Origin: an uncultured Prevotellaceae bacterium
GTDB lineage: Bacteria > Bacteroidota > Bacteroidia > Bacteroidales > Bacteroidaceae
DNA length: 64,000 nucleotides
Reading direction: 5' to 3'
Assembly: GCA_902790625.1 (NCBI GenBank)
Contig: CADASP010000018.1
Span: forward strand, 89,148 to 153,147
A program made the translations under genes and the position numbers. Every line of letters begins with the position of its first letter. Position 1 is the stretch's first letter. Shown here piece after piece: positions 44,285 to 52,827 of the stretch. Below the pieces are notes generated by a model, which worked only from the letters and a program-made list of their open reading frames with translations, had not been told where the DNA came from and ran no database searches.

Positions 44285-45481
44285 TTAGTTTGATGTTTTG
44301 ACCAATATTTTTTTGCCGTTGCTGATGTTTATGCCTCGCCGTGGGTGCTTCAGTGGCCGCCCGGCAAGGTCGAAGCGAGGAGCCTTGGCTGGTGCCTCCG
44401 CCGCTGCTTCGTCGATGGCCGCCGCCTGCTGTCGCAGCTCTTTCATGTCGTCGCGGGTGAGCACGAAGTCGTTGGTGAACGCCTCGCGCCACCACTCGGC
44501 ATTGCAGCAGCTGTGGTCGGTGCTTTTGAATTCGGCGCTGTTGGGGTTGTTGGTGCGCGCATAGTCGTACCACGGCATGAAGAAGAGCCACTTGGCGCCC
44601 GCGCTCCACTGCTTGCTGATGGTGGGCACGTTGCCGCACTCGGTGAGGGCCACGAGCTTGGTGGGCGAATACTGTTGCAGAAACCTGTAGCAGGTGGAAT
44701 AGATGTTGGCGGCATTGTTGTTGTTGTAGACGTCGATGCCTACGATGTCTACATAGTCGTCGCCGGGATACCATCGATAGCCGTCGCTGTAGGGCTTGCC
44801 CCATGCCGACGCTTGCGTCCACACCCAGATGAGGTTGTCGAGTCCTGCATCCTGGAAACGGTGGTACATGACGCGCCACAGCTCGTTGCACGCGTCGGCG
44901 TCACGCCCCCACCAGAACCACTGGCCTCCCGCCTCGTGCAGCGGGCGCCAGAGGACGGGGATGCCGGCTTGCTTCAGCAGCTTCAGGTAGGAGGCAATTT
45001 GGTCGATGTCCTTCATCATCTGCTTGTACTCGCCCGATGTGGGGTCAAAAATCTTGCGAACGTCGAAGGTCGTCTTGTCGGCCTCGGTACCCCAGTAGAA
45101 CGAGTAGTTGCCACTGCTGTTGGCTGGCACGTTCCAATGCCAGAGGATGCTGACCACGCCGCCTTGGCGGTTCCAGGCACTGACCTCGCTGATGTTGGTG
45201 TAGTCTATCCATCCCCCCTTCGACGAGAAGGGATGGTGGATGTAGTCGAAGCCATTCAGGGCGGGCCATGTGCCAGTGTGCTGGTGCACCCACTTGGCTT
45301 CGTTCAGGTTCCAGTTCACATTGGCCATGGTGCCCGAGAGGGTCTTCTGGCCAGCAATGCTCTGTAGGCACTGCAGCAACTGCTCGGCCTCGGCTGAGCG
45401 CTGATGCGGCTCCTGCGCATATAATCCATGGGCGAAGGACAGCAGCAGAAGCAAGGGTAGGGCGAGATGTTTCATTTTCAT
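44285..45481 (-). CDS. GH26 beta-mannanase, secreted
   Basis: 398 aa with signal peptide (LALPLLLLLSFAHGLYAQ). GH26 hallmarks: acid/base E183 in WRPLHEAGGQWFWWG and nucleophile E281 in VALTECGNVP, plus GGVVSILWHWNVP. It should cleave beta-1,4-mannans outside the cell. The last 30 residues (RFDLAGRPLKHPRRGINIS then NGKKILVK) match the short type A C-terminal signals seen in Prevotella T9SS cargo. It follows nspC and the GH3 gene on the same strand, so a small mannan/glucan-use cluster is likely. Confidence 0.9.
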   Translation of the reverse strand: MKMKHLALPLLLLLSFAHGLYAQEPHQRSAEAEQLLQCLQSIAGQKTLSGTMANVNWNLNEAKWVHQHTGTWPALNGFDYIHHPFSSKGGWIDYTNISEVSAWNRQGGVVSILWHWNVPANSSGNYSFYWGTEADKTTFDVRKIFDPTSGEYKQMMKDIDQIASYLKLLKQAGIPVLWRPLHEAGGQWFWWGRDADACNELWRVMYHRFQDAGLDNLIWVWTQASAWGKPYSDGYRWYPGDDYVDIVGIDVYNNNNAANIYSTCYRFLQQYSPTKLVALTECGNVPTISKQWSAGAKWLFFMPWYDYARTNNPNSAEFKSTDHSCCNAEWWREAFTNDFVLTRDDMKELRQQAAAIDEAAAEAPAKAPRFDLAGRPLKHPRRGINISNGKKILVKTSN

Positions 45482-45514
45482 GGTAGTGGATGTTTTTGCA
45501 ATCGTCGCTGATGC

Positions 45515-46645
45515 TCAGTCCATGCGGTCGCGATAGTCCTCGAAGCGGTATCGGCGCAGCGTCTCGAGCGTGCCGTCGGCGTGGAGCATGGCGATGTCGG
45601 GGTGGATGATGCCGTTGAACATGGTGGTCTTCACGGTGGTGTAGTGTATCATATCCTCGAAGATGATCTCTTCGCCCACCTGTAGCTCGTGGTCGAACTG
45701 CCAGCTGCCCAGGAAGTCGCCGCTCAGGCAGCTGTTGCCCCCCAATCGGTAGACATCGGTCATTGGCTGTGCATCGGGATGGTCGATGTATTTGGCTCCT
45801 CGCACGTCGGGCATGTAGGGCATCTCGAGGCAGTCGGGCATGTGGCAGGTGAAGCTGACGTCGAGGATGGCCGTGCGAATGGCGTGGTCGTCCACGATGT
45901 CTACGACGTGGCTCACCAGCGGCCCTGTCTGCCAAGCGAAGGCGCTGCCCGGCTCCAGGATGATGTGCAGCCAGGGGTAGCGCTGGTGCAGCCCCTTCAG
46001 GATGCTGACGAGGAGGGGCACGTCGTAGTCGCGCCGCGTCATCAGGTGGCCTCCGCCCAGGTTGAGCCATTTCAGCTGGGGGAACCAAGGCACGAAGTGC
46101 CGCTCGATGTGCTGCAGCGTGCGCTGGAGCACGTCGGCTCCGCTCTCGCAGTGGCAGTGGCAGTGGAATCCCTCCACATGCGGGGGCAGCTGCTGGGGCA
46201 GACGGTCGGCGGTGATGCCAAAGCGGGTGCCGGGGGCGCAGGGGTTGTAGAGCAGGGTGCCCACCTCGCTGTATTCGGGATTGACGCGCAGGCCGATGGA
46301 GCAGCCGTGGGCAACGGCGGCACGGTGGTGGCGCTGGTACTGCGAGAGGGAGTTGAAGGTGAGGTGGCTCGACAGGCGGGCTATCTCGTCAATCTCGTCG
46401 TCGATGTAAGCGGGCGAATAGGTGTGCGCCTTGTTGCCAAAGCACTCCACGGCCAAGCGGGCCTCCCACAGCGAGCTGGCCGTGGTGCTGCCAATGTATT
46501 CGCGGAAGATGGGGAACGTCTTCCACAGGGCGAAGGCCTTGAAGGCTAAGATGATTTCCACCTGGGCTTCGCTTGCCACGTGGCTGATGAGCTGCAGGTT
46601 GCGGCGCAGCTTCGCTTCTTCGATGATGTAGACTGGGCGTGTCAT
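45515..46645 (-). CDS. nspC: Carboxynorspermidine decarboxylase
   Basis: 376 aa PLP-dependent fold III decarboxylase making norspermidine/spermidine from the carboxy precursor. Family features: EIILAFKAFALW (PLP lysine K36), FHCHCHCESGAD, WLNLGGGHLMTR, EPGSAFAW and SFTCHMPDCLEMPY. The ATG at 46643-46645 gives MTRPVYIIEEAKLRRN; the longer frame to 46798 lies in the GH3 gene's shadow. It is 11 bp after the GH3 gene. The carboxynorspermidine synthase is not in this window. Confidence 0.92.
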   Translation of the reverse strand: MTRPVYIIEEAKLRRNLQLISHVASEAQVEIILAFKAFALWKTFPIFREYIGSTTASSLWEARLAVECFGNKAHTYSPAYIDDEIDEIARLSSHLTFNSLSQYQRHHRAAVAHGCSIGLRVNPEYSEVGTLLYNPCAPGTRFGITADRLPQQLPPHVEGFHCHCHCESGADVLQRTLQHIERHFVPWFPQLKWLNLGGGHLMTRRDYDVPLLVSILKGLHQRYPWLHIILEPGSAFAWQTGPLVSHVVDIVDDHAIRTAILDVSFTCHMPDCLEMPYMPDVRGAKYIDHPDAQPMTDVYRLGGNSCLSGDFLGSWQFDHELQVGEEIIFEDMIHYTTVKTTMFNGIIHPDIAMLHADGTLETLRRYRFEDYRDRMD

Positions 46646-46656
46646 GATGAGGACTA

Positions 46657-49062
46657 TTACTGAAGCGACTCCGAGAAGTAGTGCTGACGGATGGGCAGGG
46701 CCACAGCGTTGCCCTTCAGCTCGATGACGCGCAACAAACGGATGTCGGCCGACGATGCTCCCACCTTGACGGTGAAGCGTCCGGGGCTGACGTTCCACTG
46801 GCGCTGGCCGTCGTGGGTGTAGTAGCCCAGCTGCTCGGTGTAGAGTTTCATCTTCACCGTCTTCGTCTCGCCTGGCTGGAGCGCCACTCGGGCAAAGCCC
46901 TGCAACTGCAAGGGGCGGATGTGCTGGTCATCGGTGGTGGGCGAGAGGTACAGCTGTGTTATCTCGTCGGCAGCCACTGTGCCCGTGTTCTTCACTTCAA
47001 ACGACAGCTCGAAACCCTCGTCGGCGGTGCTGGCTTCGGCGGGCAGCTGCAGGTTGGCGTAGTCGAAGGTGGTGTAGCTCAAGCCATAGCCGAAGGGCCA
47101 CTGCACGCGTGGATCGGCGCAGGAGGAATAGTTGTAGCACAGGGGTTCGTAGACTTCTGTATTGGGATAGCTCACCGACAGCTTGGCCGATGGTGCCACG
47201 TGGCCATAGAGGATGTCGGCCACGGCGCGCCCGCCCTCCTCGCCTGGATACCAGGCCTGCACCACGGCGGCGCAGCGCTCGGCCAGCCCCGACACCACCT
47301 GTGCCCTGCCGCCAAACAGCACCAGCACCACGGGCTTGCCTGTGGCGATGAGGGCCTCGACATACTGCTCCTGTCGACCGGGCAGCCGCAGTCCCTGTCG
47401 GTCGCGGTTCTCGCCGCAGAGCATCACGTTCTCGCCCATGGCGGCAATGATGACGTCGGCCTGGCGGGCCATGCGCAGGGCCTCGGCCCAGTCGGCCTTC
47501 TCGCCCGAGTCCACCTTGCGGTGCAGCAGCGCATATTCCCATGCACGCTCGTCGCCCAGCTCGCTGTATTGGGTCTCAATCTCTTCCGTCCAGTCGCAGC
47601 CTCGCGAATAGCTGATGCTGAAGCCTTCGGGCTTCTGCTGCTCCATGCCCTCCAACAGGCGCACGATGTGCGGATGCTCCAGGTCGTCGGTGATGCGCTT
47701 CCAAAAATAGGCCATAGCGGGGAAGGAGTAGTCGCCGCACATGGCCCACATGGAGTTGGCGTTGGGGCCAGTGACGAAGACGCGAGCCGCCTGTAGGGGC
47801 AGGATGCCATTGTTTTGCAACAGCACCACCGACTGCGTGGCGATGTCGTAGGCTGTCTGCCGCTCTTCGGGACTGTCGAGGACGATGTCGCCTTGGCTGT
47901 AGAGATAGGGGGCCTTGTCCATCAGTCCGGCGCGGAACTTATAGCGCAGCACATTCTTCACGGCACGCTCCAGCACGTCGGGCTTCACCAGCCCCTGGTC
48001 GATGGCCTCTTGCAGGTGGGCGTAGTTGGTGCCGCGTGGGAAGTCGACGTCGTTGCCCGCATTGATGGCAGCGGCAGCCTTCAACACCACGGGCGATACT
48101 CCTAACTCCTCACTCCTCACTCCTAACTCCTCACTCTCAACGGGCAGTTGGTCGATGGCCGTATAGTCGCTCACCACCATGCCGTCGAAGCCCAGATAGC
48201 CGCGCAGGATGTCGGTCAGGATTTCGCTGTTGGCCACGCAGTTGGTGCCATGCACGGCGTGGTAGCCCGGCATCAGCGCTCGGCTGCCCGCCAGACGTAT
48301 CATGGCCTCGTGGGGCATCAGTATCTCTTCCATCAGCTCCTTCTCGTCGGCATCGCCGCCTCCGCCATAGCCTAAGTAGTGCTTGGAGCAGGCTCCCACG
48401 CCGCGCTTCAGGTCGCCCAGCTGAAGTCCGCGCACGAAGGCGGTGCCCATGACGGCCGATAGGTAGGCATCCTCGCCATACGACTCTTCCAAGCGGTTGA
48501 AGCTGGGCGTGCGGCACACGTCGACCATCGGCGAGAGCGACAGCACACCACCCATGCTGCGCAGCAGGGTGCCCGTCTGGCGGGTCTTCAGCTCGGCCAA
48601 TTCAGGGTTGAACGAGCATGCCTGTCCTATCTGCTGTGGATAGATGGTGGCCCCACGTGTGTTCACCCCTGATAGCACCTCCTCGTGGAAGAGGGCGGGA
48701 ATGCCGTTGGGCGTGTTCTGCATCAGCCATTGCTGCACGGCGGCCACGCGCTGGCGCAGCACGCTGGGCTCCATGTTCTTCTGGCTGGCAAACTGAGAGA
48801 AGTGGCCAATGCCGTAGGGGATAAGCTGTCGGCAGCAGGCGGTGTCGAGCTGCCCCTGGTCGTCGAAGAGCTCGTCCATATACGTGCTTTGCAGCTGGGC
48901 GATGCGCTCCTCTTGCGACATGCGCTGATAGAGTTCGTCAACCTGCTGCTCAAGGCTGTCGCTGGGAGCCGAGCAGCCCGTGGTCAGTGCGGTCAGAGTC
49001 ATCATAGCCATCATGATTACTGTTGTCTTCTTTTTTTTTCTTAGCGTGGGGCTGATGTTCAT
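46657..49062 (-). CDS. GH3 beta-glucosidase-like lipoprotein
   Basis: 801 aa. Lipoprotein signal with lipobox LTALTTGCSAP, so periplasmic or outer-membrane bound. GH3 N-domain: SPMVDVCRTPSFNRLEESYGED, SKHYLGYGGG, and the nucleophile Asp in GMVVSDYTAID (about 298). GH3 C-domain (VFVTGPNANSMWAMCGDY, VLLQNNGILPL) and a fibronectin-III-like end (VALQPGETKTVKMKL). Residues about 307-322 (VESEELGVRSEELGV) come from a GGAGTTAGGAGTGAG-type tandem array inserted in frame. Confidence 0.9.
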   Translation of the reverse strand: MNISPTLRKKKKTTVIMMAMMTLTALTTGCSAPSDSLEQQVDELYQRMSQEERIAQLQSTYMDELFDDQGQLDTACCRQLIPYGIGHFSQFASQKNMEPSVLRQRVAAVQQWLMQNTPNGIPALFHEEVLSGVNTRGATIYPQQIGQACSFNPELAELKTRQTGTLLRSMGGVLSLSPMVDVCRTPSFNRLEESYGEDAYLSAVMGTAFVRGLQLGDLKRGVGACSKHYLGYGGGGDADEKELMEEILMPHEAMIRLAGSRALMPGYHAVHGTNCVANSEILTDILRGYLGFDGMVVSDYTAIDQLPVESEELGVRSEELGVSPVVLKAAAAINAGNDVDFPRGTNYAHLQEAIDQGLVKPDVLERAVKNVLRYKFRAGLMDKAPYLYSQGDIVLDSPEERQTAYDIATQSVVLLQNNGILPLQAARVFVTGPNANSMWAMCGDYSFPAMAYFWKRITDDLEHPHIVRLLEGMEQQKPEGFSISYSRGCDWTEEIETQYSELGDERAWEYALLHRKVDSGEKADWAEALRMARQADVIIAAMGENVMLCGENRDRQGLRLPGRQEQYVEALIATGKPVVLVLFGGRAQVVSGLAERCAAVVQAWYPGEEGGRAVADILYGHVAPSAKLSVSYPNTEVYEPLCYNYSSCADPRVQWPFGYGLSYTTFDYANLQLPAEASTADEGFELSFEVKNTGTVAADEITQLYLSPTTDDQHIRPLQLQGFARVALQPGETKTVKMKLYTEQLGYYTHDGQRQWNVSPGRFTVKVGASSADIRLLRVIELKGNAVALPIRQHYFSESLQ
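48093..48140. repeat. In-frame ACTCCTAACTCCTCACT array in the GH3 gene
   Basis: Seven-to-eight-bp units ACTCCTA / ACTCCTC repeated about six times, read as SEELGVRSEELGVS on the minus strand, just past the catalytic Asp loop. Matches arrays at 54495-54540 and 54573-54606. Confidence 0.8.
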
Positions 49063-49068
49063 AGTTGT

Positions 49069-50322
49069 TTAGTTATAATAGTAATACCAATAGGTGTCGT
49101 GGAAGTCGTCTTCGGTGCGCAGCCGTCGCTCCGATTTGCGTGGATAAATGGAGTCCATCTGGTGGAACTGCTCGAAGCGGTGCATCATCATGCTGTCGCT
49201 ATAATTATATAATAATGTGTCGGCATTCAGGTGTCGGTAGAGCACCAGCGCCTCGCGATAGTGGCGGGGCAGCGAGTCGTTCACGGTGTAGTAGCGTGGC
49301 AGCTGGCGTGTGAAGGCATCGAGCTGGCGGTTGATGAGGCTGGCCATCAGCCGATAGTCGCGATAGGCGTGCGTCACTGCCGAGTCGTTCGCTACGCATG
49401 CCAGATGCTCCAGAGTGTCTATATACTGGCTGGTGGAGAGTCGCTTGGCGTAGGGGTTCACGTCTAAGTAGACGCGCCGTGTGGTGTCGGCCTGCAATGC
49501 TACGCGCAGTGCCGAGTCGTTGCGGATGGCAATGCTGTCAGGGCCTATGCCAAAGAGCTGCCAGAGCAACGTGTCGGGCATCACCAGCAGATGGCTGTTG
49601 CTGCCCCTCAGAGGCAGCAGGTCGGCACCGGTGCCGCTGATGGGGTATTCGAAGAGACGCTCGCCCAGCTGGCCTTTCTGCGCCAAGGCGAAGGCTCTGA
49701 GCATGGTCAGGCTGGCATCGCTCTCCAGCGACCGATGTCCCACGCGCAGGGCCTCGTCGGCATCGCCCTGCATCAGTGCCACCTCGGCACGCGCCTTGTA
49801 GTGGGCCACTGCCTGGGTGTTGCCCGCACTGGCCACCATCAGCATCATGGCTGCCATCTGCAACACATTGATCCACATGCAGCGCGAGAGCAATCCCAGG
49901 GCACCCTTCTGCTCGGCGGCGAAAGTGGGCACCTTGCGCGCCACAATCACCACGCCCACCCATAGCACCAGCACCAGCGGCCCTGCCCACAGCCAATGCC
50001 CCCACCTGAAGGGGAAGGAAACGCTGCTCACAAAGGCCAGTAGCAGAAACGAGGGCAGATAGGTGAGCGCATGGGAGCGGCGTGACAGGCGGGTGATGAC
50101 ATACACCAGCAGCTGCACCACCACCAGCACCGTCGTGATGATGAGGGTGCCCACGTTGCGGTCGTAGTGCGTCTTGCCGCCGCTGAGCCAGTGTTGGGCC
50201 ACTGAGAGCATGTCGGCTTGGAAGAAATAGAGCCAGCCAAGGCAGAACAATAGGAAAAGAACAAGGCACACCATGCGGATTGTCAGTGTGTTGTCCTTCT
50301 TGTCGGTATCATTAGAGTGCAT
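49069..50322 (-). CDS. DUF6057-like membrane protein
   Basis: 417 aa. Five or so TM helices in the first 200 residues (MVCLVLFLLFCLGWLYFFQ, TLIITTVLVVVQLLVYVIT, WAGPLVLVLWVGVVIVAR, LQMAAMMLMVASAG), then an extracytoplasmic helical region (AHYKARAEVALMQGDADEALRVGHRSL: TPR-like) to the end. It resembles the DUF6057 group of Bacteroidales; function unknown. ATG at 50320-50322 is preferred; upstream frame is in the divergent promoter region. Confidence 0.65.
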   Translation of the reverse strand: MHSNDTDKKDNTLTIRMVCLVLFLLFCLGWLYFFQADMLSVAQHWLSGGKTHYDRNVGTLIITTVLVVVQLLVYVITRLSRRSHALTYLPSFLLLAFVSSVSFPFRWGHWLWAGPLVLVLWVGVVIVARKVPTFAAEQKGALGLLSRCMWINVLQMAAMMLMVASAGNTQAVAHYKARAEVALMQGDADEALRVGHRSLESDASLTMLRAFALAQKGQLGERLFEYPISGTGADLLPLRGSNSHLLVMPDTLLWQLFGIGPDSIAIRNDSALRVALQADTTRRVYLDVNPYAKRLSTSQYIDTLEHLACVANDSAVTHAYRDYRLMASLINRQLDAFTRQLPRYYTVNDSLPRHYREALVLYRHLNADTLLYNYSDSMMMHRFEQFHQMDSIYPRKSERRLRTEDDFHDTYWYYYYN

Positions 50323-50414
50323 CTTTGCCAATAAGTTTGCTGCAAAAGTACGAATTATTCGCCAAAGAGCAAAAAAAAAGGAGAAGAATTGAATCTGCAA
50401 TAAAATATTTTCTT

Positions 50415-50423
50415 TACCTTTGC
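50415..50423 (+). promoter_or_regulatory. -7 box of the clostripain-like gene
   Basis: TACCTTTGC, 19 bp before the ATG at 50442. It excludes the longer frame beginning at 50325. Confidence 0.65.
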
Positions 50424-50441
50424 ACACAAATATCAAGAAAG

Positions 50442-51635
50442 ATGCTCAGACAAACACTCGCATTTGTGGTTGCCGCCATGCTCTTCTCGGCCTGCCACAA
50501 AGATAAAAAGCACGAGGAGCGCCAGCCCGCCACCCTGTCGGTTTTGGTGTACATTGCTGGCGACAACAACCTGCAATCGTTTATCCACAACGACATAGCC
50601 CAGATGGTGGAGGGCAGCCAGACCATCGGTGCCGACTGCCATCTGCTGCTGTTTGTGGATGCTGCTGGCAAGCGCCCCTACTATGTGAAGGTGGAGAAGG
50701 GCGACACGGTGCACGTGAAGACCTTCGGCCAGGAGCTGAAGAGCAGCGACCCGGCGACGCTCACAGAGGCTCTGCAATGGATGCGCCAGAACTACGAGGC
50801 CAAGAGCTACGGCTTGGTGCTGTGGGGCCATGCCGACGGATGGACGATATGGCAGAAGGATGGCGACAGTTCACCTCGGCGTGCCTACGGACAGGACAGG
50901 ACGGGCGGCGAGCAGTGGATGAACATCCCCGACATGGCGCGCGCCATCGGTCAGGCCATGGGAGACCAGCGGCTGCGCTTCATCTTTGCCGACTGCTGTT
51001 GCTTCCAGAGTGTGGAGTCGGCTTACGAATTGCGCCATTCGGCCGACTGCATCATTGCCTCGGCAGCTGAGATACCGGGCGAGGGCGCACCCTATCACAC
51101 CGTTATCCCCGCACTCTTCAGCCAGCGCGACGATTTCGCCCAGATGGCGGCAGATGCATACTACCAGCAGACGTCGGGCGGCTACCGCGAGCCCATGTCG
51201 GTGGTGATGACCAGCCAAATGGAACGCTTGGCCGATGCCACACGCACCGTGCTGAAGCAGAGCCTGACACACATAGACGAGGGCTATCCTGACGTGGAGG
51301 GACTCATCTACTACTACGACCAGACGCTCTTCGACATGCAGGACTTCATGCTCCGCCATGCCTCGCCTGAGAACTACGCCCAGTGGAAGAGTGTCTTCGA
51401 CCAGGCCGTGCCCCATCGCACCTTTGTCCCTGTGTGGATGGCCAACCACGTGCCCTATCTCAGCGCGTGGAGCTCCGACGTGTTCCGCGACTTCGAGGTG
51501 ACCGAAGAGCGATTTGGCTGTGTGAACATGTTTGTGCCACAGAACAGCACCACGAAGAACAAGCGGCAGCAGAACGAGCGCATCAGCCAGATGCAGTGGT
51601 ACAAAGCCGCTGGCCTCGATGAGCTGGGATGGTGA
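50442..51635 (+). CDS. Clostripain-like (C11) cysteine peptidase lipoprotein
   Basis: 397 aa. Lipobox MLFSACHKDK, so lipid-anchored outside the inner membrane. C11 features: LVYIAGDNNLQSF, GLVLWGHADGW with catalytic His (about 129), and FADCCCFQSVESAYEL with catalytic Cys (about 185). Clostripain-like enzymes cleave after Arg/Lys. Start chosen by the lipobox and by the -7 box 19 bp upstream. It is divergent from the DUF6057-like gene. Confidence 0.88.
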   Translation: MLRQTLAFVVAAMLFSACHKDKKHEERQPATLSVLVYIAGDNNLQSFIHNDIAQMVEGSQTIGADCHLLLFVDAAGKRPYYVKVEKGDTVHVKTFGQELKSSDPATLTEALQWMRQNYEAKSYGLVLWGHADGWTIWQKDGDSSPRRAYGQDRTGGEQWMNIPDMARAIGQAMGDQRLRFIFADCCCFQSVESAYELRHSADCIIASAAEIPGEGAPYHTVIPALFSQRDDFAQMAADAYYQQTSGGYREPMSVVMTSQMERLADATRTVLKQSLTHIDEGYPDVEGLIYYYDQTLFDMQDFMLRHASPENYAQWKSVFDQAVPHRTFVPVWMANHVPYLSAWSSDVFRDFEVTEERFGCVNMFVPQNSTTKNKRQQNERISQMQWYKAAGLDELGW

Positions 51636-51701
51636 CACCCACCTCTACAGCCCCTTTTCCGCCCTTTTTCGTCGGCGCGATGAAAAAAAACTACTTTTTC
51701 C

Positions 51702-51733
51702 TTTGTGGTATAATTTTTTTTTCCTACCTTTGC
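51702..51733 (+). promoter_or_regulatory. Promoter of the tRNA-Glu pair
   Basis: TTTG (51702-51705), 19-bp spacer, TACCTTTGC (51725-51733). The first tRNA starts 41 bp downstream. Confidence 0.8.
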
Positions 51734-51773
51734 ACCCGCAAAACGAAAGAATGGCTCGCAGCAGCCCGCACCT

Positions 51774-51848
51774 GGTCGGTTCATCTAACGGTTAGGATAC
51801 AAGATTCTCAATCTTGGCATAAGGGTTCGATTCCCTTACCGACTACCA
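51774..51848 (+). tRNA. tRNA-Glu (CTC), copy 1
   Basis: 75 nt including encoded CCA. Acceptor stem GGTCGGT/ACCGACT, anticodon stem CAAGA/TCTTG with loop TTCTCAA (anticodon CTC), T arm AAGGGTTCGATTCCCTT. Glutamate identity follows from the anticodon and the tRNA-Glu-like body. Confidence 0.93.
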
Positions 51849-51897
51849 CCAAAGAAGCCCTGAGCAAGGCACGAAAAGACTCATCATCCATCTATCC

Positions 51898-51972
51898 GGT
51901 CGGTTCATCTAACGGTTAGGATACAAGATTCTCAATCTTGGCATAAGGGTTCGATTCCCTTACCGACTACCA
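51898..51972 (+). tRNA. tRNA-Glu (CTC), copy 2
   Basis: Identical to the copy 124 bp upstream, with encoded CCA. The 49-bp spacer is unique sequence. A terminator follows, so both copies are probably cotranscribed. Confidence 0.93.
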
Positions 51973-51974
51973 TC

Positions 51975-52010
51975 AAAAAAGAGGCCCCTGCACGAGAGGC
52001 CTCTTTTTTT
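51975..52010 (+). terminator. Rho-independent terminator of the tRNA operon
   Basis: AAAAAAGAGGCC pairs with GGCCTCTTTTTT around a 10- to 11-nt loop and is followed by a T run. Confidence 0.85.
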
Positions 52011-52739
52011 CATTCACTCACTCAACCAAATGCCACATGCAGCATTACAGGGGAGTGAGCACACCCGGAATTCACAGAAAAATAGTTCACAGAAGAATCC
52101 CGACCTGCGGTATAAACCTGATATTCGTAGCGGTCGGACGACAAATCCGTCCGAGCGGGGTCACCAGTAGGGGCGGACCTTGTGTCCGCCCGCAAACGGC
52201 TTGACCCACGCGGACGGACACAAGGTCCGTCCCTACGGTTCGAATACAGTTTTTGAAAGACGCGAAGCTTAATCTGTGCCAGCGGTCATGGTTTATGCCT
52301 TTATCATTGATTCCCAGTGTTATCTACTACAGAGCGGTCTTTTTAAAAACCAAATAAAACCACCAAAAACATGTTTTATTTGGTTCTATTTGGTTTTATC
52401 TTTTTTTTGAAAGACGCGAAGCGTAATCTATGGGGTGGATTCAGGAGCGGCGGCGCACGACAAACAGGGAGCAGGAGGCACCGCCGAGGGAAAAGGGGCA
52501 TGCTTTTTAGGTTGGCAGCGGGCGGGGACATGATTGGCAGCGGCCGCTGCCAATGATGGCAGCGAACGCCGCATGGCAGCGGCCGCTGCCAACCGAAATT
52601 TATAAGTGATGATGAATCCTAAAACCTAATTGCATAGTTGACATTCATGGCACAAGTCCATAACTCCACCCAACCCTTGAATTCGTTCATGGTGTTGTAA
52701 TGATTAAGTGATGCTTAGGCAAAAAATTGCGGCCATAAC
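52011..52739. repeat. Gene-free region rich in inverted and direct repeats
   Basis: No coding frame was supported. Components seen: inverted repeat 52167-52187 / 52216-52236 (21 bp, one mismatch, GTAGGGGCGGACCTTGTGTC type); 26-bp direct repeat at 52250-52275 and 52404-52429 with one difference; hairpin ACCAAATAAAAC 52350-52361 / GTTTTATTTGGT 52373-52384; and the GCGGCCGC palindrome cluster at 52511-52602. Confidence 0.75.
52511..52602. repeat. GGTTGGCAGCGGCCGCTGCC palindrome cluster, copy 2
   Basis: Contains ATTGGCAGCGGCCGCTGCCA and GGCAGCGGCCGCTGCCAACC in the same layout as 35159-35248, including the neighbouring AATGATGGC-GCGAACGC text. Confidence 0.85.
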
Positions 52740-52772
52740 TTTGCCGTTCTGCTTTTTTTCTTGTACCTTTGC
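52740..52772 (+). promoter_or_regulatory. Promoter of the FAD oxidoreductase gene
   Basis: TTTG (52740-52743), 20-bp spacer, TACCTTTGC (52764-52772). A further TAACTTTGC box overlaps its -33 element. The ATG is at 52828. Confidence 0.75.
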
Positions 52773-52827
52773 ATGCCGAGAGGAATGCGAGTGGGGTGGC
52801 CCGCCGTGTTCGTAACGATTGTGAGTC

